Shown here: positions 10,071 to 20,780 of the stretch, piece after piece
Layout: every line of letters begins with the position of its first letter
Numbering within the stretch: position 1 is the stretch's first letter
Source of the DNA: Rhizophagus irregularis
Lineage: Eukaryota; Glomeromycota; Glomeromycetes; Glomerales; Glomeraceae
DNA length: 64,000 nt
Reading direction: 5' to 3'
NCBI RefSeq assembly: GCF_026210795.1
Contig: NC_089445.1
Location: 3,038,001 to 3,102,000 of the forward strand
Notes under the pieces: generated by a model
What the model was told of the DNA's origin: nothing
The model's input: the letters and a program-made list of their open reading frames with translations, nothing else
Database searches by the model: none
Program-made: the position numbers and the translations under genes

Positions 10071-11327
10071 CTATATGCGTTGGTGATACAATTTCAACCA
10101 TTCCGAATTCACCGGAACTTTTAAAACCTTTCCTTCAATTGTGCGCAACTTATATGCGCCATTTCCTAATATTTCATGCACATAATAGGGGCCTTTCCAT
10201 CTTTCTTGGAATTTTTGCTTGCCTCTTAGTTGACTTTGGTATAGCAACACAAGGTTTCCGATTTTAAAATGCACTTCGGAAAGACCTGCATCATGTTGCT
10301 CTTTCTGCCTTTGTTGCGCCTTGCATATATTATCTTGTGTTTCAAGGCGATCAACTATCACCTTTCCAGTAAGGGTGTGAATTCGATTAAAGAGATCATC
10401 CTGGAAATTTTCCCCAGCGCATTTACTTTGCGCAGTGGAAACAGCGAATTCTATTGGAAGCACAGCATCACGGCCATACATCAAGTAGAAAGGTTCATGC
10501 CGTGTGGTGCTATGGCTTTTCGTCCTGTATGCAAATAAAACAGATGATAGGTACAAATCCCAATCGTCTTTATTTGTATTGGCGTATTTGGCAAGGGCTT
10601 CACATAACGTTCGGTTGAAGCGCTCTACCAACCCGTTAGTCTGCGGGTGATACGCCGTAGACAATTTATGCTTAACTCCAAGGTTTTCGCATAAGGAGTT
10701 TAGCATTTCGTTTACAAAATGCGTCCCACGGTCAGTTAATAGCTCTTTTGGGCACCCGTGGCGGCATATAATATCTTCGTAGAAAAACGAGACAACTGAC
10801 GATGCCTTAGCGTTGGGAATTGCACGGGCTTCCGGCCATTTGGTCAGGTATTCGGTTGCAACGACAATATACATGTTGCCGTTTTTCGTCTTAGGCAACG
10901 GTCCGACAATATCCATTCCTAGTCTATCGAATGGTTGTCCGACCTTTATCGGATGGAGAGGTTCATTACGGCGATTTTTGCCCCTTCGTTGGCATTCATC
11001 ACAGGTTCGCACATATCGGCGAACGTCATTGAACATTTGCGGCCAGTAGTATCGAATTTTTATCCTTCGATACATTTCATCTATCGAAAAGTGGCCTGCT
11101 AATGGATCCGAGTGCATATGATATAGAATATCCTCTATTTCATTTTCTTTTGCAACTCGTATCGGTCTATTGGGGTTAACTTTATTCTTTTTATAAAGTT
11201 GATCATTCAAGATAATAAAATATCTCGATTTTCGTTTAATAGAAGCACGTTGCTGCGTATCGAGGTGTGTTGGCATTGAGTGTGTCGTCAAAAAGTGTAT
11301 GAGTGAGAAGTAGGTGTTTAAATCCAT
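10071..11327 (-). CDS. Integrase of the gypsy element
   Basis: This 418-residue frame has the zinc-binding HHCC region (LAGHFSIDEMYRR ... CDECQRRGKNRR, about residues 78-118), then the catalytic core: Asp in MDIVGPLPK, Asp in LTDRGTHF and Glu in NGLVERFNRTL. A GPY/F-type module follows (WKGPYYVHEILGNGAYKL). No chromodomain is seen at the C-terminus. It inserts the element's DNA copy into the genome. It occupies its own reading frame downstream of the RT region. Confidence 0.92.
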   Translation of the reverse strand: MDLNTYFSLIHFLTTHSMPTHLDTQQRASIKRKSRYFIILNDQLYKKNKVNPNRPIRVAKENEIEDILYHMHSDPLAGHFSIDEMYRRIKIRYYWPQMFNDVRRYVRTCDECQRRGKNRRNEPLHPIKVGQPFDRLGMDIVGPLPKTKNGNMYIVVATEYLTKWPEARAIPNAKASSVVSFFYEDIICRHGCPKELLTDRGTHFVNEMLNSLCENLGVKHKLSTAYHPQTNGLVERFNRTLCEALAKYANTNKDDWDLYLSSVLFAYRTKSHSTTRHEPFYLMYGRDAVLPIEFAVSTAQSKCAGENFQDDLFNRIHTLTGKVIVDRLETQDNICKAQQRQKEQHDAGLSEVHFKIGNLVLLYQSQLRGKQKFQERWKGPYYVHEILGNGAYKLRTIEGKVLKVPVNSEWLKLYHQRI

Positions 11328-11414
11328 GTTGAGTCAAAAATATGGGTAATTCAATAAATCGGCGTCGTATATATGCAAATCGGGTGGTTAATAGAGTTTT
11401 TCAACGAAGATGCG

Positions 11415-13949
11415 TTAAGTTCTTATTCGGCTTAATGTATCGACGTTGGAGTGAAGTTTTCCGGGGCGGTTTATAATCTCAAGTTCATAGCCGTTCAAAG
11501 TCATTAACCAACGTCCGAGTTTGCCAACAGGATTCGATAAATTCATTAAATATCGTAACGCAGCGTGGTCCGTAATCACCGTAAATTTCTGACCATGCAG
11601 ATATTGGTGAAAGTGTCTCGCTGACCAAATTACCGCAAGACACTCGAGTTCTGTTATACTATAGTTTCGTTCGTGCTTGTTTAAAGTGCGACTTGCGTAT
11701 GCTATAACGCGTTCGCGTTTGTCTTCATCTTTCTGGGATAGAATTGCACCTAAAGCGAAGGTAGATGCGTCTGTATAAAGAATAAATGGCTTCTCGAAAT
11801 TTGGGTAAGCCAATATAGGAGGCGTCATCAAACATGTTTTAAGCTTCTCAAAAGCATCATGTTGTTCGTCACTCCATATATACGGGGTGTTTTTCTTTAA
11901 AAGTCTATTCAAGGGTTCGGCTATCGATGAAAACCCTTTGACAAATTTACGATAATAAGACGCTAGAGCGATAAATCCTCGCAACTGCGTCAAATCTCTT
12001 GGTATGGGAAATTCCCTAATGGTTTTTAATTTTTCAGGGTCGGTTTGTATGCCCTTCCGGCTTACAACGTGTCCTAGAAACGGGATTTCATCCTTGAAAA
12101 AGAAACATTTTTCCGGACTCAGCTTCAGTCCGGCTAATTTTAATCGAAGAAAAACCTGTTCCAAATGTTGTAGGTGTTCTTCGAACGTCTTGGAGCCCAC
12201 GTTAATATCGTCTATGTACACCACAACATATTGCCACAATATGTCCCGTAATACTGTATCCATCAAGCGCTGGAAGGTGGCGGGAGCATTACATAGGCCG
12301 AATGGCATAACCGTAAACTCGTAGGTTCCGAAACGGGTGATAAACGTCGATTTTTCCCTGTCTTTCAGACTAAGTTCGACCTGCCAAAACCCGCTGGCAA
12401 GATCAAGGGAGGAAAACCATTGACATCCGGATAACGTTTCCAGCATGTCATCGATTCTCGGCAAGGGATATCGGTCTCGTTTCGTTACTTGATTTAACTT
12501 CCGATAATCCACACAAAGACGTTTCTTGCCGTTTTTCTTTTCCACCACTACAACTGGTGAAGTCCATTGACTTTTTGATGGAGTTATTAAACCGGCGTTC
12601 AACAATCGTTGTATTTCTTCTTTTATGAACAGCTGGTTTTGATAAGATGTTCGGTAGAATCTTTGTCCAACCGGGGTAGCTTCTCCGGTATCGATTTTAT
12701 GTGTAACTACCGATGTTCTTCCGAAGTCGTTAGGATCCCAGGCAAACAGATTCTGATATCGTTCCATAAAATCATCGAATTTCCGATGTTGTTCTTCGTC
12801 CAATTTTCCGGTATGAAATTTTCCTTTTTCAATTTCTTCATACTGGTAGTAATATTCATTACTGACGAAATTTCCTTCTTTTAATTCTTCTTTGATTTCT
12901 TGCGCCTTTTCCTGAGTAATATATCCGGCGTTACAGAATAGCTGCTCTTGTGTCTCCTCGTTGTCACTTTCATATTCTTCTTCCGATTCTTCTACGGCTT
13001 CTTCATCAACTTCCTTTTCGGATTCATCCTCAACCTCTTCTTCGGCTTCTATATTCGGTATCTCGATGCTGGTTATGTGGTGGGGCATTTCTCTACATTC
13101 GGTGGTCACTTCTAAAACCTGATCTTTCCACTTGATGGTCATCCGATTGTTGTTATAGTCCAGAACGGCCTTGGTCTTACGCAGCCAATCATTTCCGACT
13201 ATAGCAGAATATGAATTAGCATCGGTGACAATGGCATCCATCGGAATGATGCATTCATGTATCTTCAACGGTATGTCAGTTACAGCGCCCAATGGTCGTC
13301 GACGCTCTCCATTTACATTCACCATAATAGTTTTTGAGGCTTTCGTTATTTCCATATCTAAATCTTTCAATAATGATAAGGAAATAATACTTCCAGCCGA
13401 TCCAGAATCAACGATCAGCGGGAATCTTATGTGTTTAATCGAGGCTTCACAATATAATGCCGAAGTTCGATCATCATTCGGTCCGGCGGTATTAGCCACC
13501 TGCATGAGATCTTCAACTTCGGAAACATTTCCATTATTCGGAATTTCATCATCTTTCTTAACCGGTTTTTTATCTTGTTCTTCAGTTTTTGTCCTAACAA
13601 CCGGTTTTCTTAGCTGTTTGGCCACTGTTAAGCCGAACTTTGGGTTCATTGCCAGCAACTGGCCATTCGTAATATCGGCCTTTTGATCAAAGAACTGCTG
13701 CGGCGTATATGGTTCTACCATTTTGTAAATTGGGGCTACAGCGGCAGACTTCTTCTTAACCACCTTCTTAGGTTCGACTTTCTTTACTCCAGTCGACCTT
13801 ATTGGTTGTTTAGATTTACCAGAGCTTTGTATGGTTCGTATTATTGTCTCTTCTTCCGGAGGTTTATCCTTTACGGTTCCAGTAGTCGGATCAAGTCTAG
13901 ATTTGCTTCGGGTAGTTCTCGTAGCGGGATATGTTTCCAATAACGTCAA
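11415..13949 (-). CDS. Pol: protease, reverse transcriptase, RNase H
   Basis: The frame has 844 residues. A basic, Lys-rich N-terminal part (1-110) precedes an aspartic protease with LIVDSGSAGSII at about residue 178-189. A strongly acidic linker follows (about 300-335). Reverse transcriptase spans about 420-620 with the FTVMPFGLCNAPATFQ motif and the YIDD active site at about 578. RNase H has YTDAS at about 725, the TELECLAV helix and ITDHAALRYL. The whole is typical of Ty3/gypsy Pol. Confidence 0.95.
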   Translation of the reverse strand: MTLLETYPATRTTRSKSRLDPTTGTVKDKPPEEETIIRTIQSSGKSKQPIRSTGVKKVEPKKVVKKKSAAVAPIYKMVEPYTPQQFFDQKADITNGQLLAMNPKFGLTVAKQLRKPVVRTKTEEQDKKPVKKDDEIPNNGNVSEVEDLMQVANTAGPNDDRTSALYCEASIKHIRFPLIVDSGSAGSIISLSLLKDLDMEITKASKTIMVNVNGERRRPLGAVTDIPLKIHECIIPMDAIVTDANSYSAIVGNDWLRKTKAVLDYNNNRMTIKWKDQVLEVTTECREMPHHITSIEIPNIEAEEEVEDESEKEVDEEAVEESEEEYESDNEETQEQLFCNAGYITQEKAQEIKEELKEGNFVSNEYYYQYEEIEKGKFHTGKLDEEQHRKFDDFMERYQNLFAWDPNDFGRTSVVTHKIDTGEATPVGQRFYRTSYQNQLFIKEEIQRLLNAGLITPSKSQWTSPVVVVEKKNGKKRLCVDYRKLNQVTKRDRYPLPRIDDMLETLSGCQWFSSLDLASGFWQVELSLKDREKSTFITRFGTYEFTVMPFGLCNAPATFQRLMDTVLRDILWQYVVVYIDDINVGSKTFEEHLQHLEQVFLRLKLAGLKLSPEKCFFFKDEIPFLGHVVSRKGIQTDPEKLKTIREFPIPRDLTQLRGFIALASYYRKFVKGFSSIAEPLNRLLKKNTPYIWSDEQHDAFEKLKTCLMTPPILAYPNFEKPFILYTDASTFALGAILSQKDEDKRERVIAYASRTLNKHERNYSITELECLAVIWSARHFHQYLHGQKFTVITDHAALRYLMNLSNPVGKLGRWLMTLNGYELEIINRPGKLHSNVDTLSRIRT

Positions 13950-14002
13950 ATTCGAGGGAATTGTTGTCTGGCGTGTACGCTCACCCTCCTGAGGTACGCC
14001 TC

Positions 14003-15619
14003 CTAGTTTAAATGCTGGTCTTCGGTACTTTCTTGCGGTACCAATTGGGCCAGCAATTGTTGTATCTGCGCAAGTTGGTCATTTGTATTTGTTGGTTGCG
14101 GGATATTATTATTCCTCGGAATATTATTGGGACGTCCAGCAACATTATTTCTATTCGGACAAGTCCTAGATATATGTCCCGGCTCTCCACATGAATAACA
14201 TACGACCTGATTCGGTCTACCTTGCGTTGTTTGGACCGTCTGCTGCTGGTTGGCATTTCGGAAACTATTATTATTCCGATAGCCTCTATATCCATTACCT
14301 ATCGACTGCACTTGTTTAGATAAATCCTGGATGGCCTTAAGTAAATCGCCGGTATGGTCTGTAGTTGTCATCGGCGTAAATTTATTGAGGTATGCGCTGA
14401 CAGCGCCCTGATCCCTATGCATTAACTCATACGCTTTAGCTCTATCCACCGCGCCATTCCACGTTTGATCATTGTGAGGCTTAACGGTGACATATAGGTC
14501 AGGCAATAGACCGTTTACAAATTTCCGAGCCTTGATTGCTTCGGGATAGGCGAAAGCATTCGTCTCTACCCTTCGGTATAATTCTTGTAAGGCGGCGGCG
14601 TAGGTATTTACATCCTCGCCAGGTTGTTGTCGTCTTTGCTCTAGTTCTGTAGTCCAGATTTCGACTAGAGTCTGAGTCCTAAAAGCCGCTGGGAAATTCT
14701 GAATAAAATCGGTATTGTTATTATTGCCGGTCCATATAGTGATCTTGTTAGGGTTATTATTTGGTAGCGCCTGATTGGCATTCCACCATGTAGAAGCAGC
14801 ACCCTTAAGATAGGCCGGTACCACTTCCAATTTACGGCCGTTTGCTATACCATTAGCATTGCAAGCTCTAGTAAAATCCTCCAGCCATGCGACCGGGTCC
14901 TGATTGCCTCCATAGAATGATGGCAATTCGGCCACCTTTCCTTCTCGTCCTGGAGGGTTGGCAATGGCCTGTGTATTCCCGACCAAAGCATTGTTGGTAT
15001 TTGGCAATACCTGGGTTAGTGCTGCAATTGCCGCTCGTAATTGCTGAAAGTCCTGCTGGTTAGGTTGAGCCATATTAATTACCGGTGGGATTACTGGAGC
15101 TGGGTTATTCGGTGTGTTGTATATAGGTGGTAAAGGAATATGTAAATGGGGAATTTCTTCCTCGGAATTCTCTGATGTGGTATCACTTAAAACTTCAGGT
15201 TCTGGTGAGGTGGTAGTCTCACTGACTTGATAGAGAACTTCGTTAGGATCTTGCTGAAAACCGTTAGTTAGATTATAGGCGTTAATAAGGTCCTGACGCA
15301 AAAGAGTATAATCTATTGGTTCTATGTCAGTGTATCGGATACTGAACAATAGGTTATGTATGGCGTTGTCAATATCCGCGTTAGTGATTGAATAAGCAAC
15401 CTCTTCAAAGTATTGTTGAGTGTATCGGGTATATTCTATGACTGGATAATTAGAAGAAATCCAATCCAAAAAGTGTTGAAAAGTAGGGGTTAAGGGGATC
15501 TCAGATGGGTAACAATTATTACACGATAGATCACGATGATAAGTGGCTATGTTATTTAGCCCTAATTGTCTATGTATAGCGTCGTGTATATCGTTGCGAT
15601 TAAAATGGTTTTGGAACAT
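14003..15619 (-). CDS. Gag of the gypsy element
   Basis: The frame has 538 residues. The central part carries a capsid-like segment (AYLKGAASTWWNAN, RRQQPGEDVNTYAAALQ) and near the C-terminus a CCHC zinc knuckle CYSCGEPGHISRTCP within an Asn/Gln/Arg-rich region. It packages the element RNA. A small overlapping antisense or alternative frame in the same stretch is a shadow. Confidence 0.93.
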   Translation of the reverse strand: MFQNHFNRNDIHDAIHRQLGLNNIATYHRDLSCNNCYPSEIPLTPTFQHFLDWISSNYPVIEYTRYTQQYFEEVAYSITNADIDNAIHNLLFSIRYTDIEPIDYTLLRQDLINAYNLTNGFQQDPNEVLYQVSETTTSPEPEVLSDTTSENSEEEIPHLHIPLPPIYNTPNNPAPVIPPVINMAQPNQQDFQQLRAAIAALTQVLPNTNNALVGNTQAIANPPGREGKVAELPSFYGGNQDPVAWLEDFTRACNANGIANGRKLEVVPAYLKGAASTWWNANQALPNNNPNKITIWTGNNNNTDFIQNFPAAFRTQTLVEIWTTELEQRRQQPGEDVNTYAAALQELYRRVETNAFAYPEAIKARKFVNGLLPDLYVTVKPHNDQTWNGAVDRAKAYELMHRDQGAVSAYLNKFTPMTTTDHTGDLLKAIQDLSKQVQSIGNGYRGYRNNNSFRNANQQQTVQTTQGRPNQVVCYSCGEPGHISRTCPNRNNVAGRPNNIPRNNNIPQPTNTNDQLAQIQQLLAQLVPQESTEDQHLN

Positions 15620-15652
15620 AAAAGGGGACTAAAATAATGGGAAATCGGGATT

Positions 15653-15668
15653 CTGGCAGAAGGCACCA
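15653..15668 (-). other. Primer-binding site of the gypsy element
   Basis: Just inside the 5' LTR the element strand reads TGGTGCCTTCTGCC, the expected complement of a tRNA 3' end (CCA-terminated). Which tRNA primes cannot be told here. Confidence 0.75.
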
Positions 15669-15671
15669 ATT

Positions 15672-16243
15672 TGTTAAGCCAGTTCTTGTATGCTTAAAAA
15701 TAAGCGTATGGGTATATGGTAAGCAGAAGGATAATTGAATAAAATAAATGTTAAATAATATTAATGAACGCAAAGTGAAAATAACTATATGTAAATATTA
15801 GTAAATGTATCACTGTCGATCAATTTACGAAGGTTACACAATAAAATAAAATGAAATTTCAGTCAAATGCGAATACGGTATTGCACACACAGGCATATAC
15901 ACTCAGACGCAATATTTGACTCACAAATATAACAAACTATAAAAATAAAAATGAGATAATTTATTTAATAAATGCTTTTATTAAAATATAACAGAATTAT
16001 CTATTATTACATTGATTTAGAACGCATGTATTTATAACAATAAATTCTATGCTAATCATGTTAAGAATATTAAATAAATGCTATATATTTAACAAATGTA
16101 ATATGTTAAATATGTGTTATATATTTAATATGTTGCATATGTTTAACATGTTAAACATATTAAACATTCGTAACATTTGCAACATTCGTAACATTCGTAA
16201 CATTCGTAACATGATCGCCGGTCATGTGATTATTCGATTAACA
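15672..16243 (-). repeat. 5' LTR of the gypsy element
   Basis: It has the same length and ends as the other LTR, and no difference was noticed by eye. Transcription of the element would start here and run toward lower coordinates, so the LTR faces away from the BTB-TLDc gene on its other side. Confidence 0.92.
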
Positions 16244-16385
16244 CTACCGATGGCCAATCTTTTTGTCATACAATCGAAGAATGGTCATGTGAGGGAACAA
16301 ATAAACAGTGATCGACAAATTGCCTTTAAAAAGGGAAATAATTGTTAAAAAATAAAAATTCCTTCTCTTATTTTTTTAAAAAAAA

Positions 16386-17867
16386 ATGTCTTGCCAAATT
16401 TTGTCTGACACACTTTTAAGAGATATTAGAAATCTTTATGATAAAGCTGATGATTATAATGTAAAAATAAAAGTCGAAGGAGAGGAAATTTTTAAAGCTC
16501 ATTCAGTTATTTTGCGTGCTAGGTCAAACTATTTTCGTTCTGCATTTTCTTCAAATTGGGCTAAAAAAGAAGGAGATTTTTATATATTTGAAAAACCAAA
16601 TGTAACTCCAATTGTATTTCAAATCATATTAAAGTAAGTTAAAATTAATTTTAATGGATAAATTTAATTTAATTTTCATTAATAAATTTTTTTAAATTTT
16701 AGATATATTTATACTGGAACCATTGCGATAGATACAGTTAATGTAAAAAATAACTTAATTGAATTACTTCTTGCAGCAGATGAGATGAATCTTTATGAAC
16801 TTACTGAGCATCTTCAACAACATATTATTGATTTAAGTCGTTTAAATGATGATTGGATTATACAAAATGCTGTTAAACTCTTTAATACTATTTCCCACCG
16901 AAAAGGAGTTTTCCCTAAGCTTGAAGAATTGTGTAATAATATTATGATTCAAGACCCAAAATTATTTATTGATTCTAATGAATTTTTGGGGTTAGATAGT
17001 GAAGTTTTACTTTCAATCATCCAACTTGATAATTTAGAAATGAAAGAAATCATAATTTGGGAGAATTTAATAAAATGGGGTATTGCAAAGAATCCTAATC
17101 TTAATTCAGATAAGACAACTTGGAGTATTAATGAATATGAGATTTTGAAGGAAGCTATTTCACCATTTATTCAACATATTCGATTTTTTCAAATGACATC
17201 TCAAGAATATTATTATAAAGTCCGTCCTCTAGGTAAATTACTTCCTAAAGAAATTGAAGAAGACCTCCTTTCATATTTTATTGTTCCGGACTGTAGATTG
17301 GTTACAACGGTTCTTCCGCCTAGAAAATCTCAAAATGATAAAATATTTGGTTCATCTATTATTACAAGAAAATATTTTAATCTTATTTCATATTGGATTG
17401 ATGATGGGCAAGAAGTATTGCCCAATCCACTTAATAATAATCGATATAATTTTAATTTACTTTTACATGGAAGTAGAGATGGATTTGAGCTTGAAAATTT
17501 TCAATATAAATGCAATAACAAAGGAGCTACAATTGTTATAATGAAATTAAAAAATTCAAACAAAATTCTTGGAGGATATAATCCAATAAAATGGAGTGCA
17601 TCAGCTGGTTGGATTGATACAGATAAAAGTTTTATTTTTTCATTTTATTTAAATATTTTAGACTTATCATCAATTATAATTAGCAGAATTAAAAATAAAT
17701 ACTACGCGATTTCTGATAGCAATACTAAAAGAAATCAAGGATTTGGTCATGGAGATTTATATATACTTAAAAAAAGTTGTAAATTAAGTGATTATTCTGC
17801 TAGAATTCATGATTCAAAAAATTTTGAAATTGATGATTATGAAGTGTTTCAAGTCATAGAAAAATAA
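16386..17867 (+). CDS. BTB-BACK-TLDc protein, array copy 1
   Basis: Exon 1 (16386-16633) and exon 2 (16703-17867) join inside a Lys codon (AA|A) across a GTAAGT...TTTTAG intron, giving about 470 residues. BTB domain about 20-120 (DDYNVKIK, FKAHSVILRARSNYF, YIYTGTIAID), BACK-like helices about 130-240 (NLIKWGI, RFFQMTSQEYY), TLDc domain about 300-465 (LISYWIDDG, LLLHGSRDGF, GGYNPIKW, SFIFSFYLN, FGHGDLYI). BTB domains usually dimerise or bind Cullin-3; TLDc domains are linked to oxidative-stress resistance and V-ATPase binding, but the substrate or partner here is unknown. The family is greatly expanded in these fungi. The gypsy element sits 142 bp upstream and may have displaced the distal promoter. 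Confidence 0.9.
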
Positions 17868-19382
17868 TGATAATAATGAAGTTTATTCTTTTTTTTTTTA
17901 CTAGTTGCAATTAAAAGTAAAATTGTAAAATTAAATTTTATTATCTAAATAAAGAGTAATTATTGATATATAAATTTGCTAAGATTGAAAAATTATTATT
18001 GAAATTTTTCTTGAGAAAAAAATTTGAACATGCTTTATATTATAAATTGTACTTTTTTATAAAAAGGTATTAATAATCAATAACGTAAATTTAAAGACTA
18101 TGGATTTAGAATACCTGTGATATGTATAGATTTGACTTTTAAAGTCTGATAAATATCAGCGTTAACCAATAAAATTTTATAAATAATGGATTTTATATAT
18201 TTTCAAAATCTGTAAAAAAAAAATACTGTTTATGTACAATCCAATACGTAATGCGAATATAAGTTAAAAAATTTATAGTTCTTATTGTGAATTTAAATAT
18301 CTTTGTTCTTATTCTAAAATGTCTTCCCTTCTATATAGTATTTGTTAAAACGTTAGATCCTTCAGTTGAAAAATTATAACACGTTTTAAAAGTATTTATT
18401 AATTAGTTAATGGATAGTTTGTATTTATTATAAAAATCTTTCAGTATATTGAACTTCTGGATCAGTAAGCTAAATAATGATAAAATTAAAGTTTGAGCAT
18501 GTTTGTTAGATTTGCTAGATTTGAACTTTTGATTATACGATTTTTATTTAATAGGGTTAATATTCGATCCAATTAGTTGTTGCACATCCCAAAATTTATT
18601 AAATTTTATTATTTTACTAATAATTTTTAATTATTGATTTTTTGAATTCGCTATTTAATTGAAATTATGAATAATTTAAAGGTCAACAGCTTTATAATTA
18701 TGAATTCATTATATATGTAATATTCTTAATAATACATTACAAAGTAAAAGAAGTAATAAATTATTACTACATTGGTCTCCTTACCTTCTTACGTATCGTA
18801 CAATACGTGTAAGGAAGGAATTTGCGTTGCTGAAGACACACGTCTTAAATTTTTTGTATGCATCATCATCTTAATTTAGTAATCATTTCTTATAGGCGAG
18901 CGAAGAAGTCACAATACTATTTAAGTTAGCAAGTCTATACGTATATTGTATGAATACAATAAAAGTTTATTTTCTGGTGCGATAACAAATTTGAAAGATT
19001 TGAAAATGTATTTTGCATCAAAAATTTTTTTTAATTTTGACAATGTAATTTAAAGAGCTTTTGATTCATGTATGGAGTGATTACAAACTTTTTTTTCTCC
19101 TGATTGGCTTATACTCACTTTTTGTAAATTAAAGTTTGTTTCATATTATACAAACTCTTAAATTACCCAATTTTTTTTTTTTAGATGAAATGCGCATGAT
19201 ACGACGTCTATAGTGTTGGTATTTCACATATTTATATGAAATATACTTCCTCGAAAAAATTTCAGGATTATGTAACCAAATGATACAGAAAAAAACTAAA
19301 GGACGTTTAATAAAATTTGAACATGAAATAAAATTCTAAAAAGTTATATTTTTAACGTCATTAATAATTGTTTAATTAAAAT
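17868..19382. other. AT-rich intergenic DNA
   Basis: No gene is seen. An imperfect hairpin of the type CCTTCTTACGTAT / ATACGTGTAAGG lies at about 18780-18820. The rest is A/T-rich and featureless to me. Confidence 0.6.
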
Positions 19383-20002
19383 TAGGGATGGCAACGGTCG
19401 GTCATGGTCGGTCATCGGTCGGTCATAACAGGACCCAGAAATATATATATAAGGGTTAGGTTTGAGTTTGCGTATTTTGAACTAAAAAAATCATGAAAAT
19501 CTTTCCTTTTTTAGATAATTTTTGATAATTCCGGTCAGAATTTTATTTCCTATTATAGTAACCGACTGACATTATCATGATTCCGGCCCTGAAAAAATGC
19601 GTACAGCTCATAGTAAAAAAATTTTTTCATCACCTGACCCCTATATATATATTTCTGGGTCCTGTCATAACCGGTCAAGAACCTTTGACCGACCGACCGA
19701 CCGTTTGACCGACCGGTCTGACCGACCGGTTAATCGACCATTTGACCGACTGGTTAACCGATCCTGAAAACGTTTGCGAAACGTAATTTAATTGAAATAC
19801 TTAATAAAAAACGTTTTCGCAACGTTTTCTATTAAAATAATTAAAAAAACGTTTGCGAAACATTTTTTTTTATTAAATTACGTTTCGCAAACGTTTTCAG
19901 GATCGGTTAAACGGTCGGTCAAACGGTCGGTTAACCGGTCGGTCAGACCGGTCGGTCAAACGGTCGGTCAGAGGTCTTTGACCGTGACCGTTGCCATCCC
20001 TA
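19383..20002. mobile_element. Non-autonomous hAT-type element with nested palindromes
   Basis: Perfect terminal repeats (TAGGGATGGCAACGGTC and its reverse complement) enclose 620 bp and are flanked by an exact 8-bp duplication ATTAAAAT (19375-19382 and 20003-20010). An 8-bp duplication and TAGGG-type ends are typical of hAT elements. There is no transposase frame. Inside, a CGGTCATAACAGGACCCAG block and its complement form one inverted pair (about 19419-19450 with 19638-19677), and GATCCTGAAAACGTTTGCG with its complement forms another (about 19760-19794 with 19874-19909). The right third is made of GGTCGGTCAAAC units. Confidence 0.9.
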
Positions 20003-20010
20003 ATTAAAAT

Positions 20011-20700
20011 ACACATACTATCTTATCAAATAACAAAAATAAAAAGGATGTTAATGACTTATTGTATGATAATAATAATATTATGCACAATTAAATTACC
20101 TGAAATTCGATATAATACGTTTATATTGTACCATATACTTAGATTTGTACACTTATTTATTAGTTTTCTTTGGTTCTTTTCCATAAAAGATCATGTATCA
20201 CCACTTCTTCAACATTAATTAAACCAGCAAACGTAACCATGTTTATCAAATCTAATTGAATCTGGATGTAATTATACTTCTTACAGAATTTCCCATTTTT
20301 TGATTCCTTTTTGTCATTTGACTTCAATAATTCAAGTTCAAGCTAACGAAACTCCATATCAGAACTCCTCAGTATTACTTTTTTTTCTCCACAAATCATC
20401 TATGGACGCAAGATATTTTGCTATCATTATTAAATTTATTTCTGGCTATGAATGTGTCTATCCCGTCTTTCATAGTCTAGATTCATTTCCATAGCAATAA
20501 TCTTTGATAATTTATAAAATGTATATCGCCTTGTTAGAATTTTTTTTTTAATTCTCTCCCATTAATACAAATTTTTTAGACATAATTTCTCCAAATTTGC
20601 TTATTCGTATACTAGACAAATGATAAATGATAAGCATTTCTAATATTATCTAATTTGTCAACCAAAATTTCATTCATATCACTAATCAGCTAAATTACTT
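20011..20700. other. Intergenic DNA upstream of copy 2
   Basis: No supported exon is visible. The right-hand part resembles the region upstream of copy 3, so it belongs to the duplicated unit. Confidence 0.55.
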
Positions 20701-20710
20701 ACATGTAATA

Positions 20711-20760
20711 AAGTATAAAAGGGAGTATCATTATTAAAACAAAATTTTCTTCACTTTTAT
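20711..20760 (+). promoter_or_regulatory. Core promoter shared by copies 2 and 3
   Basis: A TATA-like TATAAAAGGGAGTATC block is followed by TTCTTCACTTTTATCAC, about 60 bp before the ATG. The same block precedes copy 3 at about 24819-24865 with one change in the TATA-like stretch. Conservation shows the duplication included the promoter. Confidence 0.55.
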
Positions 20761-20780
20761 CACTTTTATTTGAAAAAAAA

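Larger units (their letters stand above)
8806..16243 (-). mobile_element. Ty3/gypsy LTR retroelement, looks whole
   Basis: A 7.4-kb element on the minus strand has two 572-bp LTRs with TGTTA/TAACA ends, a flanking CTAC duplication (8802-8805 and 16244-16247), a primer-binding site next to the 5' LTR and a polypurine tract next to the 3' LTR. Order is gag, protease-RT-RNase H, integrase, which is the Ty3/gypsy arrangement. The two LTRs appear the same wherever I compared them, so insertion was recent. It lies between a MITE and the first BTB-TLDc gene, 142 bp upstream of that gene's start codon. Confidence 0.93.

Noticed and set aside
10269-14295. Open frames on the plus strand and alternative minus frames inside pol, integrase and gag
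   Set aside because: Shadows of the well-supported element genes.
20221-20500. Small open frames between the hAT-type element and copy 2
   Set aside because: No motif, no splice context and no conservation with the region upstream of copy 3.
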